DNA of 64,000 nucleotides, taken from contig NC_088207.1 of NCBI RefSeq assembly GCF_037126465.1, positions 41,910,143 to 41,974,142 of the forward strand. Direction: 5' to 3'. Both the position numbers and the translations under genes were made by a program. This document shows, in pieces, positions 1 to 12,480 of this stretch. This DNA is from Ornithodoros turicata (lineage: Eukaryota > Arthropoda > Arachnida > Ixodida > Argasidae). Every line of letters begins with the position of its first letter. Within the stretch, counting starts at the first letter, position 1. The notes under the pieces were generated by a model. The model did not search any database. It was not told where the DNA came from and saw only the letters and a list, made by a program, of their open reading frames with translations.

Positions 1-296
1 CTAACCCTGACCGGTTCGGGCTAGGGTTTTCATGCCAATGCTATCCGTTGCAGCGCCCTATGGGCCCTACTTCAAACGCTAGCTTCTGCTTCACGTGCCA
101 ACCAATTGGCTTCCTTAAAATCCCGCTGCGACCAGCCACCGTCTCGTGCATGCGTGGTCATCTGGTGATCGTGACGGATAGAAGAAAAAAATGGGGAGGT
201 GCATCACGACCAAATCGGACTGACTACCCCAGTCTACGTAGAACAAAAAGGAAAACAAAAACGAAACAGGGAATGGTGTCGTAATCTTTTTCTGAA

Positions 297-414
297 ATGG
301 CCCATTAGGCGTAAGAAACGTGCCTTACAACGAGCCGTGTTAGCGCTACCACGAATGACTTCCACATGTATCGTTGTAAGATACGTTCCTTACGCCCCCT
401 TATGCCCAATGGGC
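297..414. repeat. imperfect foldback around GGCGTAAG...CTTACAACGA
   Basis: TGGCCCATT, GGCGTAAG and CTTACAACGA in the left arm (297-337) reappear as reverse complements in the right arm (374-414), with small indels. Possibly a tiny MITE; no duplication identified. Confidence 0.6.
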
Positions 415-424
415 CATTCCAGAA

Positions 425-650
425 AGAGACTGGGAGTGGACCCGGTTTCGAATTCGGGCGACGGCTGTGCTGTCTGGGTGTTTTTCTTGGGTTTTCTTCA
501 ATCGCTTTAAGACACATGTCGGCAGAGTTTCCTGTGAAGTCGGCCCAGGACGCACGCCCCCCCCCCCCCTCCCTGCGATAGTCGTGACGTTGCCCGCCTG
601 GACGACTACGGCCAGCAGTTCCACCGTCACCACCACCACCGTGGTAGCCT
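425..650 (+). mobile_element. SINE family 1 copy
   Basis: A degenerate box B (GGTTTCGAATTCGG) followed by CGGCTGTGCTGTCTGGGTGT, CATGTCGGCAGAGTTTCCTG, AAGTCGGCCCAGGACGCAC, a C-run and a (CAC)n-like tail. The body matches the copy at 38603-38850; the front half of the tRNA part is missing. Confidence 0.8.
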
Positions 651-1724
651 GCGGTCCTGCAAATTGGGCAATTTTCAACAAATTTCGGTTCGATTCCTTT
701 GGATGGCGTCTACGCCCTACAAGCTGGCTTCGCCTTGACTTCACCATGACTACGCAAGACCACCATGACTACGCATGACTTCACCTCGTAATTTTTGGCG
801 TTACGTGAAGCCTACTTTCACTCTTTGCTGATGTTTCTGTAACAATATCCGAAAATTGGCCTTACCTTATACATGTCAGGGTGAGGCAAAGCAGGATTTA
901 CAACATTATAATACCTTCCGTCACGAAGTTTACCTCGCCCTTCAAAACGCTAGGTGAAAAACCTCTACGAAACTGTCGTCTGAACATGAAGTTGGCTGCG
1001 CCTTGTGTTCGCAAGCGTTAGGCGAAGCACGCTTTACGTAACCGTACATCATTTTCTTTGCTCCAGGTGGGCGCACCTTAGTTTTAATGCTCTTAGTACT
1101 TAATTTTCCAGTATTTTTAATTCTATGTTGTAAAGAGAGAGAGGGAACAGAGAGAATCAGAACAAATGAGGAAAGTATGAGTCTCGTCATACGTCAACGC
1201 TCCCTCGAAGCATCCCATCACTCATCTACAGGCTACGCCTCAACGTGCCATACAACGGCAGATTATTGTTTAAGCTCGGAAGGGTTTCTTCCCCCAACTG
1301 CGTTCTGTGTGGTGTAGTTGTAGACGTGGATCAAATACGTACTCCAAGACTGCCTGAGGTACAGTGCGCACCGTTTTACCCTTGTGTCATCGCTGACCTG
1401 CCTGAATAATCGCCCATACTCCATCGAAAAGGTTCTTAGGTACTCGCCTGGAAATCAGCTCACACCCGCCATGCGCGCCCTTGTGCAATTCCTCGTCTCG
1501 ACGGATCTGTTCGACACTCTGTGACGCTCTTTTTGTTGCCTGTGTTTGTTTTTCGTGCATTGGGTTTTTCGCACTTTCGCACTTGCTTGAGTTTTTCCCA
1601 CTCGCGTCTAGGCATGTGTGCATCAGAAAGTACACAGATTTGTACGGCTTTCCCTTTCTTTTTTCCCCGCCCTCGTTTCCCTTCATTTGCTTTCCATATA
1701 TTAAGCCCTAAATAACGCGTTCTC

Positions 1725-1797
1725 GAGTTGCCAGTTCTGAGTAGTTTGGGACTAACATCTCCATTTTTCCTTTATCAATCAATCAATCAATCCTCGT
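1725..1797 (+). repeat. LINE/SINE 3' tail with (AATC)n
   Basis: GTTGCCAGTTCTGAGTAGTT, GGGACTAACATCTCCATTTT, TCCTTTATCAATCAATCAAT. The same 'AGCC.GTC....GTGG...G..CATCTCCATTTTT' plus short tandem tail occurs at 23040, 40775, 44640 and 60175. Microsatellite-ended tails of this kind are typical of CR1/L2/RTE-type elements. Confidence 0.55.
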
Positions 1798-1887
1798 GTG
1801 TACTTTGTGTTCCGGATTGCGTTTCTCCTTTCCGCGAACCTCAAGGGAACGTTATCTTCTTCGAATCTACGCCACCTCGCTTGCATC

Positions 1888-3515
1888 CAGAGTTGTACGT
1901 AACTCGTTACAAGTAACTCGTTACCCAGTAACCAGTTGCTTTTTCAGTAACGAAGTAACGACCTAGTTACTTTCCTAAAAATTGTAACTAATAACGTATT
2001 CAGTTACAAAAATCGGTAACGCGTTACTCACGTTACTCGTTCCTTTCCTTGGTTTACGCTCGGCTTCAACATGGAATGACATGGTCAATTACTATGTGGA
2101 AATTCCCGAAATCTCGCACGCTTCTAACACGAGGTGACCTGACCTGGATGTTCAGCTCCTGAGAGCCTCTGGTCAACAGTCATTCTTTTGTTGAGGCCTA
2201 AGGTGACCGGCATGACGAATGCCGCAACACTTCCCGGTCGTGTCATTGACCATGAAAGCATTCTTGGAAAAATAACCCTGGATTTGTTTGTGGTTGTGGG
2301 TGTTATCTCCCAGCAGCTGCCAATGGATATATTAGAGTAACTAAGCTCGCCGAAACTCGTATCCTGAGATGGCTTTGTCATTCTCTGCTGATTAGCTGTG
2401 TTGTAAAGTGGGTCCACCCGAGGTGGACCACCAAATTCTGAGTTTATTATATGCAGCTGGCGCGTGTCATTGGCCTAGCAGCGTATCCCGGAAAGAAACC
2501 TTAGTCCCTGTATTTTCGCTCCCCCCTCCACACTTGTGGACTCCAGTGAGGATCACTCATTGGATTATAAGATGGCACAGACGATAATCACGTGAGTGTG
2601 GCCTGGGTTGGACGAGATGTTCCGGGTGAAGGCGGCAAAAGGTGACGGGAATGTAGTATTTTGGTGTCTTCTTTGCCTTCCCAAACTAAAATGACCGAGT
2701 GCATCCCATTCGTCGCATTCGAATTTGGAGAAGCGTGCTCAGGTAAGCGTCTTGAATATCTTAGCTGTAGCAGTTACCGTATCAAGGATTATACGTTAAA
2801 GGCACTGTTTTCCACGCATCAATCGAATACCTCGTGGAGCCAATGCCGTGTTCTGAGGAGGTAGCCCGGGAACCTGAGAACCCTGGCTGTTTTGATGGTT
2901 TACAACGAGGGGGGGGGGGCGGTTATGTTTACTAAAAGAAAGGAAAGGTTAGCCACGCAAAGAGCCAGCTTATAAAACGGCTTGTAGACGTTGGTGTAGC
3001 ATTTATCAGTTTGCATAAACGCACAATATCGCGCTGACGTCGTGCAGCCTCCTAACAGTGAATAAGGGAATAAAACCAGATGTTGTCCTTGAATTCAGAG
3101 AACAAAAAAAAGAAGGAAAGTTAGCCTCGCTGTTGATCAGGCGCATCCAACACATGTGATTGTGGTATCAAACAAAGGGTGCTGTATCTGATGCCTTTCC
3201 ACAGCAATTCTTCAGTCTTGCCACAGAGGCTCTCTCGAGCAAACGCACCAAAAATAAAATATGCCTATTTCGGTTACCAAGTATTCTTCAAAGCGAATTC
3301 CATGGAAATTGTCGGACGAAATGAAGCACGTGTCAATTTTGACATGGTTGTGGCTCTGTAATAGCGTGGTAACGTAAAAGTAACTCGTTACTATCGAGTA
3401 ACGGGAACGCGTTCCTTTTGTTACTTTAGTAACGGGTAACGTATTTAGTTCCTTTTTTTCGTGGTAACGAGTAACGGAATTTAGTTCCTTTTTTTCGGTA
3501 ACGTGTACAAGTCTG
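1888..3515. mobile_element. hAT-like non-autonomous element with GTAAC subterminal repeats (copy 1)
   Basis: Termini CAGAGTTGTACGTAACTCG... and (reverse complement) CAGACTTGTACACGTTACC... form an inverted repeat starting with the hAT-type CAG. About 150 bp at each end is packed with GTAAC/GTTAC words. The 8-bp flanks CTTGCATC and CTTGAAGT match at 5 of 8 positions, so any target duplication has decayed. No transposase is encoded. The interior contains a poly-G/purine repeat (about 2908-2985) and otherwise nothing recognised. Confidence 0.75.
2905..2985 (+). repeat. G-run/purine repeat (family 3) copy
   Basis: GGGGGGGGGGCGGTTATGTT, TACTAAAAGAAAGGAAAGGT and TAGCCACGCAAAGAGCCAGC. This unit (G-run, GTTTATTAAG, AAAGAAAGGAAAGGTTAGCC, then GGCTTGCTATTCC) recurs about ten times in the window on both strands. 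Confidence 0.7.
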
Positions 3516-3523
3516 CTTGAAGT

Positions 3524-5684
3524 TGCATCATACTTCAGTGTTCAAAGAATACATACTGTTGCGGCTACAGGGGGATCAGAATATCCCTGCAGGAGCCGAC
3601 ATTTGCCTTGCAAAAGAAACGGGAAACTGCTGGCAGCACACGGGATTACGAAACTTCATTCGAGGAGACTGCTATGTGCAAGTACATATGCGAAGACGGG
3701 TCGTCATACGATAGGTCTTTTATTATTACGCTCTTTCTGTCGACATCACCTCTCACAATATCTCTCTTGCGTCATGCAAATGATTTTGATCGTAAGCTTG
3801 GTGTTCCTCGTTTGACGATGCGTTTTTTTCATATTACGACCGCAGACACATATTGTTCTCTTTCCTCTCCACTTTTTCATAAATATTTCAAGGCAGGAAG
3901 ACGGAAACTTTTCTTTGGGTCTCATGCGTGCGATAGGTGAAGCCATGTAAATCGTGATTGTTCTTCATTTGTCTAATGGATCACTCACCGTCTGCATTAG
4001 ATCATGTTTTAAGCGAAAATAGGGCAGGATTCGACATCTCCATCGCATCTCTATCGTATTTGTATGGTAGTATTTGTCTCTCATATCACTTTCTTTTTCC
4101 TTTTCGCTTTTGAGCAGAACTTTTGCATCCTGATCACCTAATGATACCAAGTTTTGGAATAAACTGCAGCAATGATTCCAGATTTTCCTCATTACTAAAG
4201 TACATGAAGAGGTGCTGCATTAGGGATTACAATCATGAAAAACGTTTAGGAAAACAGCTGCATCAAACCTGCATATACGCACACTAGGTTCACGCGCACA
4301 TCAAACTGCAGTCACAAATACATGCGTAGTTTGCAGTGCACATGCATGCACACTTCGTGGCCAGCCGTACCCACTTTATACAGGACATAAAGGACATAAA
4401 CAAGTTAAAGGAGATTTTCGTACTTGTGAACTTTCCGTGGGTTATGTAAAGCTATAGCCGTTTGCAACATAGAGTCTGCAGTCTAAGCAATGCCTCATCT
4501 TCACAACGACTGACGGGAAAGTCGCAGAGGCAAAGCTCATCCACGGCAGACGAAGTAAAAATAAGTTATATAAAGTCTGCAACATACTTCCCCTTCATTT
4601 ATCTTCTACCTATACGCAATCCTAACCTATGATATGAATAAACGTAAACGCATGAACAAAATGCAGTGACAGGCTTTGGTTTTCGATGCCCCAAACCAAA
4701 CAAAAACGACCTGTTAGATTGAAACAAATGTCGCAGGTCGTGCTTGCGACCTGAGGTAAAGCTCTGCATCGTATTGTATTGCCGCAATGCACAATTCTTT
4801 CCTACCTACAGCCATCAGCCCACGAGTGTATTTTGCTTTGCTTGCTTCACAGAACAGATTATTTTACGAAGGAATACGACAAACTGCTTCATACCTTGGC
4901 CAAATACGACAAAAACAAGGCATTGAAAGAGAATATAGTTCGAGACAAATAGAGTTTTAGTAGCGCGTGCACAATCGCTTTGTGTTCGGAAGAAAACAAC
5001 ACGAGCACACTCCGCAAGCGCAGAACGTGGCTTTGCGTATAATACGTGCGCAATACGAACACGGCAAGGTTAGGCTACAACAAGGCGAACACGTGCGCTA
5101 CGATAAAAACTCCCTCTTCGTTTGCATCGTATCGTATACGCACACGAGCGAAGATCTATTTATGGAACTACGTATGGTACACAGACATAAAAAAGTTACT
5201 GATACCGATAACGTTCTGATCTCCATCTTCCGTAACACAGAGTATAACAACGTCTTAAGTGCTACCAGAGTATTCCAACGTAATTCGCATATCTGGTTTC
5301 AGTAAATCGTGGGTGGTATATTCTGTTAGCCTCCCGCTCGACCTTTCCACAAATTGTTTACCGAGACTCGTCCAGAAGCTAGTCCATGAATTAATGAGGA
5401 AAAACACATGTCTCGCATTACCGACGTTGAATGCTAAGGCAACTGGCGGCACCAATTATGATGAGACCAACCTGCTGTCAAAGAAGGAGTATCCGTCGTA
5501 CAGGATTACTGTGAAAGAAATAGATACCTGTAGACCCGAAACCGTTCTACTGTTTGGATGAAACGTTTTTAAACGTGTAAGGCTATTTTGGGTACCTGAG
5601 AAAACAGTGACTGGAGGCATTTACTTCTACTTATTTAGTGAGTGCCTGCTGTCTTAACTAAGAGAAGACGGTGTAAACTTTATT
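3524..5684. other. no feature recognised
   Basis: AT-rich, with short frames only. The longest, 112 codons at 4967-5305 on the plus strand, has no family motif and no coding-like neighbours. 656-1724 and 7090-7940 are similarly empty apart from a (TTGA)n tract near 7698-7716. Confidence 0.6.
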
Positions 5685-5911
5685 TTCATGTGGAGCTCCC
5701 CCTCCCTGGCACTTGAAGGCTCTACATCAACAATTGCCTCGACATTGGATTGGCCGCTCAAACAGGAACCGGTTTGTTGGGAACGAATCATCGTCAAACC
5801 ATCCGCGTCATCGGTGACGAGTACATATCAAGTATCTGTGGACGATGCCACAAAGAATACCGTGCTAACTGATGATGTGCTGTGTGCAGCCCTGAATGCT
5901 GACTTGTCTGG

Positions 5912-7072
5912 CGGAGCTCAACGCCGCTTCGAAATCAAGACGAGGCAAATCACCGCCTGGTCCTGACGGTATCACCTATTAGCACATCGCCAACTTGTCC
6001 ATCGCTGCTCAGGAAGCCTTGTTGGGTGTTATGAATTGTGATAACTAGTACAGACATTGAGTAGCAACAGCAACGTGGAACCAAGGTGGAACCGCGACTG
6101 GAATGCAGCGCGGACCGGCAAACAAGCACACAAAACAACCACTCAGCGCGAGCCAAAATCAACCTTAGCTTCGTCACCTGAAGCTCTATCACATGAATAA
6201 GAGGTGGAAAACTCCCTTTCGGTTGGAAGGTCTCTAAGGTGATTTCACTGTTGAAACCTGGAAAATCCCCCGGAGATATGGCATCGTTCAGACCTATAGG
6301 TCTGTCGAGCTGCGTCTGCAGAGTTGTGGAAAAATGGTGCTCAGCCGCATAGAATGGGCACTAGAGAGAGAAAAACTCCTTCCAGAATGTATGCCAGGTT
6401 GCCGTAATGGACGAAGTACTATGGACGGAGTATTGGATTTGATGCCTTGAGTGGAACATGAACGTGCTCGTCATCGTATCATTGTGGCTGCCCTTTTAGA
6501 TATCAAACGAGCGTACGACACGGTCAGCTACAGCCACGCCCTACATGCTCTGTACAGCCGAAGGATCCGCGGTCGGTCCCTCCCCGTTGGATTGCAGACT
6601 ACCTCACCGGCAGGACAGTGTATATGCACACTGAAGGTGGAGATAGTGACCATCACGATATTTCGAGCGGTGAGCCGGAGGGCGGCGTCCTCAGCCCCCT
6701 GCTTTTCAACGTGATTATGGCAAGTTTACCCCATTGTCGGCCCAAACATGTGCACATTAGAATGTATGCCGACGACATATGTGCATGGTCTTCTGTAGTA
6801 CAATTACCAGCATTGCAGTAGTGCCTCCAGAATGCATTAGATTGTACAGTTGCCTTTTTAACCCAAAAGGAGCATGGAACTGTCCCCCGAGAAGACAGCT
6901 TTCCTTCCCTTTACTAGAAACAAATGACCAGGCGATAAAGAGGGTGTCCCATCACAGGTCCTTGGGAATAGTTATTAATGCGCAGCTTTCATGGGCTGCT
7001 AACATCCATCATATTATGGGCAAAGCCGACGCACGAGTAAACATTTTACGCCGTATAATGGGCTCCCGCTGA
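5912..7072 (+). pseudogene. non-LTR retrotransposon (LINE) reverse transcriptase relic
   Basis: Pieces of one reverse transcriptase domain follow each other in the right order on the plus strand but in different frames. A finger motif (KSPPGPDGITY then a stop, then HIANLSIAAQEALL) lies near 5930-6030. VISLLKPGKSPGD and SFRPIGLSS follow near 6235-6310, VVEKM and the EWALEREKLLPE block to about 6390, ALLDIKRAYDTV near 6490-6527, SGEPEGGVLSPLLFN near 6662-6708, and the catalytic YADD at 6765-6776. A thumb-like LGIVINAQLSWAANI is near 6962-7005. In-frame stops and several frameshifts break it, and about 170 bp near 6045-6215 does not fit and may be an insertion. Endonuclease and 3' end were not found. 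Clade (Jockey/I/CR1-like) cannot be settled by eye. Confidence 0.85.
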
Positions 7073-7945
7073 GGAATGTCGACGAGGTTCCTATACTCTC
7101 CAGGGGCCGGCGAAAGTGGTTTTCTTCTCTTTTTTTCCCCCCTGTTTTCGGGAAAAAGGGATGTGTAAGGGGGTAGCCGAATTTTTCGTGTGGTGAATTC
7201 AATCTCCCCCTTCTTTTCCTTTTTTTTTTTTTTTTGCTAACATCAACATCATCGTCCGATATGTCTCGCGTGAGATAAGGCTGATGCGTAGAACGACAAC
7301 AACACCTACATGAATGATTATGGGATGAGGTGATTCACCGCAACAATTGCGGTGCCATACCTGAGTGCATGTGAATTAGTATATGAGTGGGATGACGATG
7401 AAAAAGATGAGGCATACACACTCGCCCACACGCATGACACACGCAAATGAGATATCACACACGCAGGTGCGTCGTAACTGATGGGGATAGTAGTTCATCC
7501 GCTCCGCCACCGGAGATGAAATGCTGTGAAGAGTACATCTCCGCACATAGAACATTTGTAACGTAGTCGTACAAACTTTCTGGAACATAATGAAATACTT
7601 TGTCCAAATACCTTTGGAAAGGTGAATTAATTTCAGGACAACCCTTCGTATTTCGACCATACCAATAATATTTTGGTTTTCGTCGAAAGTCTACTTTTCT
7701 TGATTGATTGATTGTAGTGATCCCTCATACTTGCTCCTCCCGCTACATGTTTATGCGCCAAAGACAATATCGATATCCCACATACCAGCTTGTTTCCTTG
7801 GCGCCGTACTACGTATGTGGCATATTGCATCAACCAAACTTGAAGTTTCAAGACACGTACTCTACATACTGCACTGAATAAAAAGAAGAATCATATTCAG
7901 TGACCAGCCTCTTTCTATTTCACGACAGCGACTTTTTCTGCTTTA

Positions 7946-9090
7946 GGGTAAGGTGGGGCAAAATGAGACAGAAATTTGCAATTCAATATGAATTTTTTAT
8001 TTTCAGTGTTTCTCACCAAAATAAAAAGAAAAAAAACTAGCCATAGGCGCATTCTCGGGGGTCTAGAGCTTCTTACCTTCAAATGCAGAACGAACGTAGC
8101 CGGTCTAAAATAAAGACAGAACAAGAAATTTAAAAAATGCAGATTGTCTCATCTTGTCCCAACCCTTGGGCAAAACAAGACATCGTGTGGGGCAAGATGA
8201 GACACGCCGTGGTAATGAACTATACAAATAAGTTTTTTTTTCAACCCAGGCAGACAAAGTAAAGCCCGTGGGCCCCTACGCAACCCCTTGGGTCCACCGC
8301 CCACATGATGTGCAATAAAACCACACAGAACCCGGTGCTATTTTGCTTCACCGTCATTTGCAAACGAGGCACCGCCAGTCGGGGGGGGGGGGGGGGGGAA
8401 TATGTTTAATGCAAAGTAAGAAAAAAGGGAAGGGAAAGGTTAGCCACGGTGTGGGCTTGCTATTGCCTAATGCGCCAGCCGGATGTATCGCTGGTCACTC
8501 GCTTTTGCGTGCGCTTCTGCTCTGCTGGAAATATCCTAGGAAACAGGAAAATTTGCTGGAGTACCCTAGGCCATATACAACAACGAAATTTCTGAGGAGC
8601 AAGCGTAGAGCCACCTAATAGTTGACTTATCCGTTTGTAAATTACATTAAAATTAAATTGCAATAAATTTAAATTACATTAAATTGTATTGTATTGCATT
8701 AAATTGTACATTAAACACCGGATAACCAAGAGTGCACATATTTTGCATATATCTAGCTGAATGAATGAAGAAATAGCATGTGGACTTATAATGGCAGAAT
8801 AAGCCTTCGAGACCCTGCTGCACAGATGAGAAGAAAAAAAGACTATACAGAAAATCGCACCTGTTTGGCGGGTCTCGACATTCCAGGCAGAAGTAACGAA
8901 TTTTCTTTCTCTCTTTCTCTCTTCAACGCATACACCAATCCGGACAATTCTCACGTGCAACAAAGCGGATATGCAGAGCTACCTATAAGTGAAGTTTCAA
9001 GCGCATGGAGCAACGCGTCTCTGAGACAGGCGGCGTCGAGCAAAAAAATGTCGCGTCTTTCCCCGTGTCTCATCTTGCCCCGCCTTACCC
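7946..9090. mobile_element. TA-flanked element with GGGTAAGGYGGGGCAARATGAG termini
   Basis: The left end GGGTAAGGTGGGGCAAAATG and the reverse-complemented right end GGGTAAGGCGGGGCAAGATG match over about 25 bp with two differences; TA lies on both sides (7944-7945, 9091-9092). Two internal copies of the GGGGCAAGATGAGACA/TGTCTCATCTTGTCCC word lie at about 8144-8160 and 8189-8208. A G-run plus purine repeat (8378-8470) and an ATTAAATTG-rich tract (8640-8710) lie inside, possibly nested. TA duplication suggests Tc1/mariner-type mobilisation; no transposase. Confidence 0.75.
8378..8465 (+). repeat. G-run/purine repeat (family 3) copy
   Basis: An 18-base G-run, ATATGTTTAATGCAAAGTAA, GGGAAGGGAAAGGTTAGCCA, GTGGGCTTGCTATTGCC; nested in the 7946-9090 element. 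Confidence 0.7.
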
Positions 9091-9099
9091 TATATCTTG

Positions 9100-9961
9100 C
9101 AGAGTTGTGCCTAACTCGTTACTTGGTAACGGTTACTTTTTTTGGTAACGAAGTAACGATTCAGTTACTTTTTAAAATATGGGTATAATAACGGAATCAG
9201 TTACAAAAATTGGTAACTCGTTACTGACGTTACTCGTTCCTTTTCTTCAGCGTGGGGGAGCACATTTCGGCACTCCGTGTGGCGCAATGTGTGCAGATCT
9301 GACCTGCGTTACCCACGACCACGTGTGACTGAAAGTATTATTGCATCCCTCGCTGGATGTGTTGTTGTCTTTTCTCTTGTTTCCATAACCTCCGACCACC
9401 ACTCCTTCCCAAGAATGGGCACCAATTGTGCAATGGCTACAAAAAACGCGTTTAGACTTCAAGCCTTTTCTTGTCTTTGCTAAGCCTCTGAGCGCCCTAA
9501 ATTATGACGCAGGCCCTCGTTTGTTTTTGAGAACCGTTGGTGATCGGTGGCACGAAAACCGGTGTCTTTTCTTGTGTTTTCATAGTCTCCGATCACCCCC
9601 ACTTCGGAAAGAAGGGAGGGTCCAGCAAGCTGATATGGACTCACGGTAAGAGGCCGAGAGACAGGAACACGAAGGATGGACGACAAATTATCAGACTCAG
9701 CAAAAGGTTTATTACAATGACCCATACCCAAGACGCGACGCAGAGGGTCAACAAGACAAAACGAAGGGTCACTAACCACGTTGCCAGGTGTGGCGGCATG
9801 TTTGTTGGCTCCTTTAACTATGCGGAGGTAACGTAAAAGTAACTCGATACCTGTGAGTAACGAGAACTCGTTACTTTTGTATGTCGGTAACGAGTCTGAA
9901 GTAACGGGTAACGGTATTCTTCTTTTTTTTTTTTTTTTTTTTGGTAACGGGCACAAGTCTG
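9100..9961. mobile_element. hAT-like non-autonomous element with GTAAC subterminal repeats (copy 2)
   Basis: 862 bp with ends CAGAGTTGTGCCTAACTCG and (reverse complement) CAGACTTGTGCCCGTTACC, flanked by a perfect 8-bp target duplication ATATCTTG (9092-9099 and 9962-9969). 8-bp duplications and CAG ends define the hAT superfamily. Subterminal arms repeat GTAAC/GTTAC as in the copy at 1888-3515. A T-run lies at about 9923-9942. The open frames inside are in the arms and interior, with no transposase motif. It inserted directly at the right end of the 7946-9090 element. Confidence 0.88.
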
Positions 9962-9969
9962 ATATCTTG

Positions 9970-10811
9970 GCGTTTGTTTCATATTATCTTTAGGACGGCG
10001 TCCTAAGGTTTGAGAATAAAACTATAGAAGTATGACGAAAATGGTTTCATAATCGTGCGTTCACGAAATTGGATGTAACGTTAGTCCACGAAGACGCAGG
10101 GGATCTCTACAGGGTAATTCGTGACGGATGGAGAAACTCGTCCACATCTGCCATATAAACAGGCCTTTACCTTCAGACGTCTTTCGTTTCGTCTTTCAGA
10201 CAGTTATATCTTACTGTATATCCGAAAACACGGAGAAACTAGGGACTGTATTGAATTGGATATCTTGTTGCACAGCGCAATTCCGAGCATTTCTTTCTGT
10301 AATTCAACAAAAGGAAGATAAAGGGAGGTATAAATAAGAAAAGATGAGATTCCGAGAAATTGTCCAACAAAAAGAACCTCCCACGGGACATCGCAAGTAG
10401 TGTTTCTCAAACAGTTGAGTAACTTTCTTCTAGTTCGCCAAGATTGCAGCATCTCAAGTTCTGTACTTCAAACCAGAAAGTCCCACGTGTGTCAATGCGG
10501 GACTGCTTTCGTACTGGGCTACCACTGTCTTATCGTATTATGTAACAACAACAAATAAGTTAGTGATAATGAATGGGGAAATTCGCCACGTAAGGTGCCA
10601 CGTATGTAAGCATCATTAGCGAATGTGGAAAACTCTGGTTCCCAGCACGGCGTCTATCTGCGAAAAAAGTTGGCCATCGCAACAATCACGTTCGTGATAA
10701 ATAACTGGATATCATCCATCGCAAAACAACTACAGTCAAAAAGAGAACGTCGTACGGCTATAGTTAGTGACCCTGAACCATCGACAATAGCAAGCGGAAT
10801 GGGAATAGCAA
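9970..10811. other. no feature recognised
   Basis: Unique-looking intergenic sequence between two hAT-like elements. The same holds for 12490-13040 and, apart from the foldback at 13489-13568, for 13200-15015 and 16970-18280. Confidence 0.55.
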
Positions 10812-10860
10812 GCCGCCGTAGCGCAGGCTAACCTTTCCCTCCTATTTTTTATATAATAAA
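10812..10860 (-). repeat. G-run/purine repeat (family 3) fragment
   Basis: On the plus strand GGCTAACCTTTCCCTCCTAT and ATAATAAACATAT, the reverse of the family unit, running into a (CA)n tract at 10866. Confidence 0.55.
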
Positions 10861-10865
10861 CATAT

Positions 10866-10903
10866 CACACACACACACACACACACACACCACCACCACC
10901 ACC
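10866..10903. repeat. (CA)n(CAC)n microsatellite
   Basis: A CA run of about 13 units followed by four CAC units, next to the left end of the 10920-12480 element. Confidence 0.95.
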
Positions 10904-10919
10904 GACAATTGAGTGCTAC

Positions 10920-12480
10920 CAGTGTTGAACATAGCGCCGTTACCGTATTCGCGCTACTTTTTTCAGTAGCATGCTGAGTAACCATCCCGCTACATTTTAA
11001 ATTGGTAATGGAAAAAGTATTCCCGCTACAAATATGGGTAGCGGCGAACTCTACTACTACTGCTACTTTTCATAATATGGAAGACGGAATATATACAATA
11101 TGTAGACGGAATATGGAACACAGCGAGTTAACGGCGAAGCGGAAATTTTTCTAGTTCCCTTTAGTTACTTGGTGATCACGCAGACTTGTGGAGTACGGCC
11201 GGCTTCGGCATAAAGACGGGAGCCAAGAGGGCAACCCTGGATGTATCGCGCGAGAACATGCAACAGTATCTGTAACGTCATCTGTAGACCCTGTAACGTC
11301 ATGGGTGACGTGGCATCATGCTTCTCCTCCTCATTATACCCGGAGTGGAGAGTTAAGGGTGAACGCGCGGAGCTATGTTTATGTGAGTTTTTCTTTTTTT
11401 TCTGGGAAACCAATTGCACACTTCAAAACCTTTCGTGCTATTCGGTAAATTGACACACACATACTTTCATCAGACGTCTTAATCTGAAAAAAAAATTTTG
11501 GATGGCCCTCTGTACTCCTTTAAACAGTTAACTTTACTCTTGTTGTTAAAGGAAAATTTATTAAAAGTAAGAACGGAATAAGAACTGCTACTTCCCACGT
11601 TAGTTGACGTACACCTTACATACACATATGCTTACAAACCACTCTAGATCCACTACTTCACACTTCCTTACATATATACATACAAACATACATACAGTAC
11701 TCCATAAGACCACCACCCTAGATGTCTGCGATTATGTACAGTATGGAATGCAGTACATAATAAGTAGGAATATATACACAGGTGCAGAGTATTTACAGGG
11801 CAAATAAGAGCACGTGAATGACGTTCATGGGGGCGCACCAGAGACGGTCACACACCCATTGTGATACAAGATCGAGGGGTGATGACACCATTTGCGCGCG
11901 AACCCCTGCACACCTAAAGCGAGTAGTTCGTGCTGTAACACTTTGGTGAGCAAAACGCGCACGTTGCGAACCAACAAGAAGATAGGCGTCGTCCGCTGAC
12001 GTCGGGCCACAGCAGAACAACGAGCTTTCCACAGCACAGAAGCACCACACGCGGTGAGCAATACACTTAGCCGATGTTTACTCTTGTTAGCTACGGAATA
12101 TGACGCGTTGTTCCGCACGTGTGGGGTGGCGTTCTTGATTGTCGCCTGTTACCGGTTTGTGTGCTTACGCCTGCTTGTATACTTTTTTGTACAACAGTGT
12201 CAGTTGTGAGTTACGCCTGTCCTGTGTGGTTCCTTGAGTTCATTACGACGGGAAAGTTATTAAATGTACATATGCGCCATGTGCATTAAATTATATCTTC
12301 AATGCGCATCATCTCAAGGTCAAGATCAGTGTAAATTAACATATATTGGCTGAAGGTAGTGGTATATTTTATGCTGCATGCTTTTTCAAACCTGTAGCGA
12401 CGCTAGTTTTGCGCTACTTTTTCGTGCAGCAGCGGGTAGCGGTATTCCGTAGCTTCATTTTGGTAGCGGGTACAACACTG
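10920..12480. mobile_element. hAT-like non-autonomous element with GTAGC subterminal repeats
   Basis: Ends CAGTGTTGAACATAGCGCCG and (reverse complement) CAGTGTTGTACCCGCTACC form an inverted repeat. The arms repeat GTAGC/GCTAC words and a CGCTACTTTTT block. The flanks share GTGCTA (10913-10918 and 12481-12486), a probable eroded 8-bp duplication. It has the same design as the GTAAC elements but a different word. No transposase was found; the interior 11165-12290 has only short frames. Confidence 0.72.

Noticed and set aside
4967..5305. 112-codon plus-strand ORF
   Set aside because: No motif, no exon partners, no strong coding signal.
9480..9956. 158-codon minus-strand ORF inside the hAT-like element
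   Set aside because: It is read through the T-run and the GTAAC arm, with a lysine run from poly-T; no hAT dimerisation or BED-finger motif, so not a transposase.
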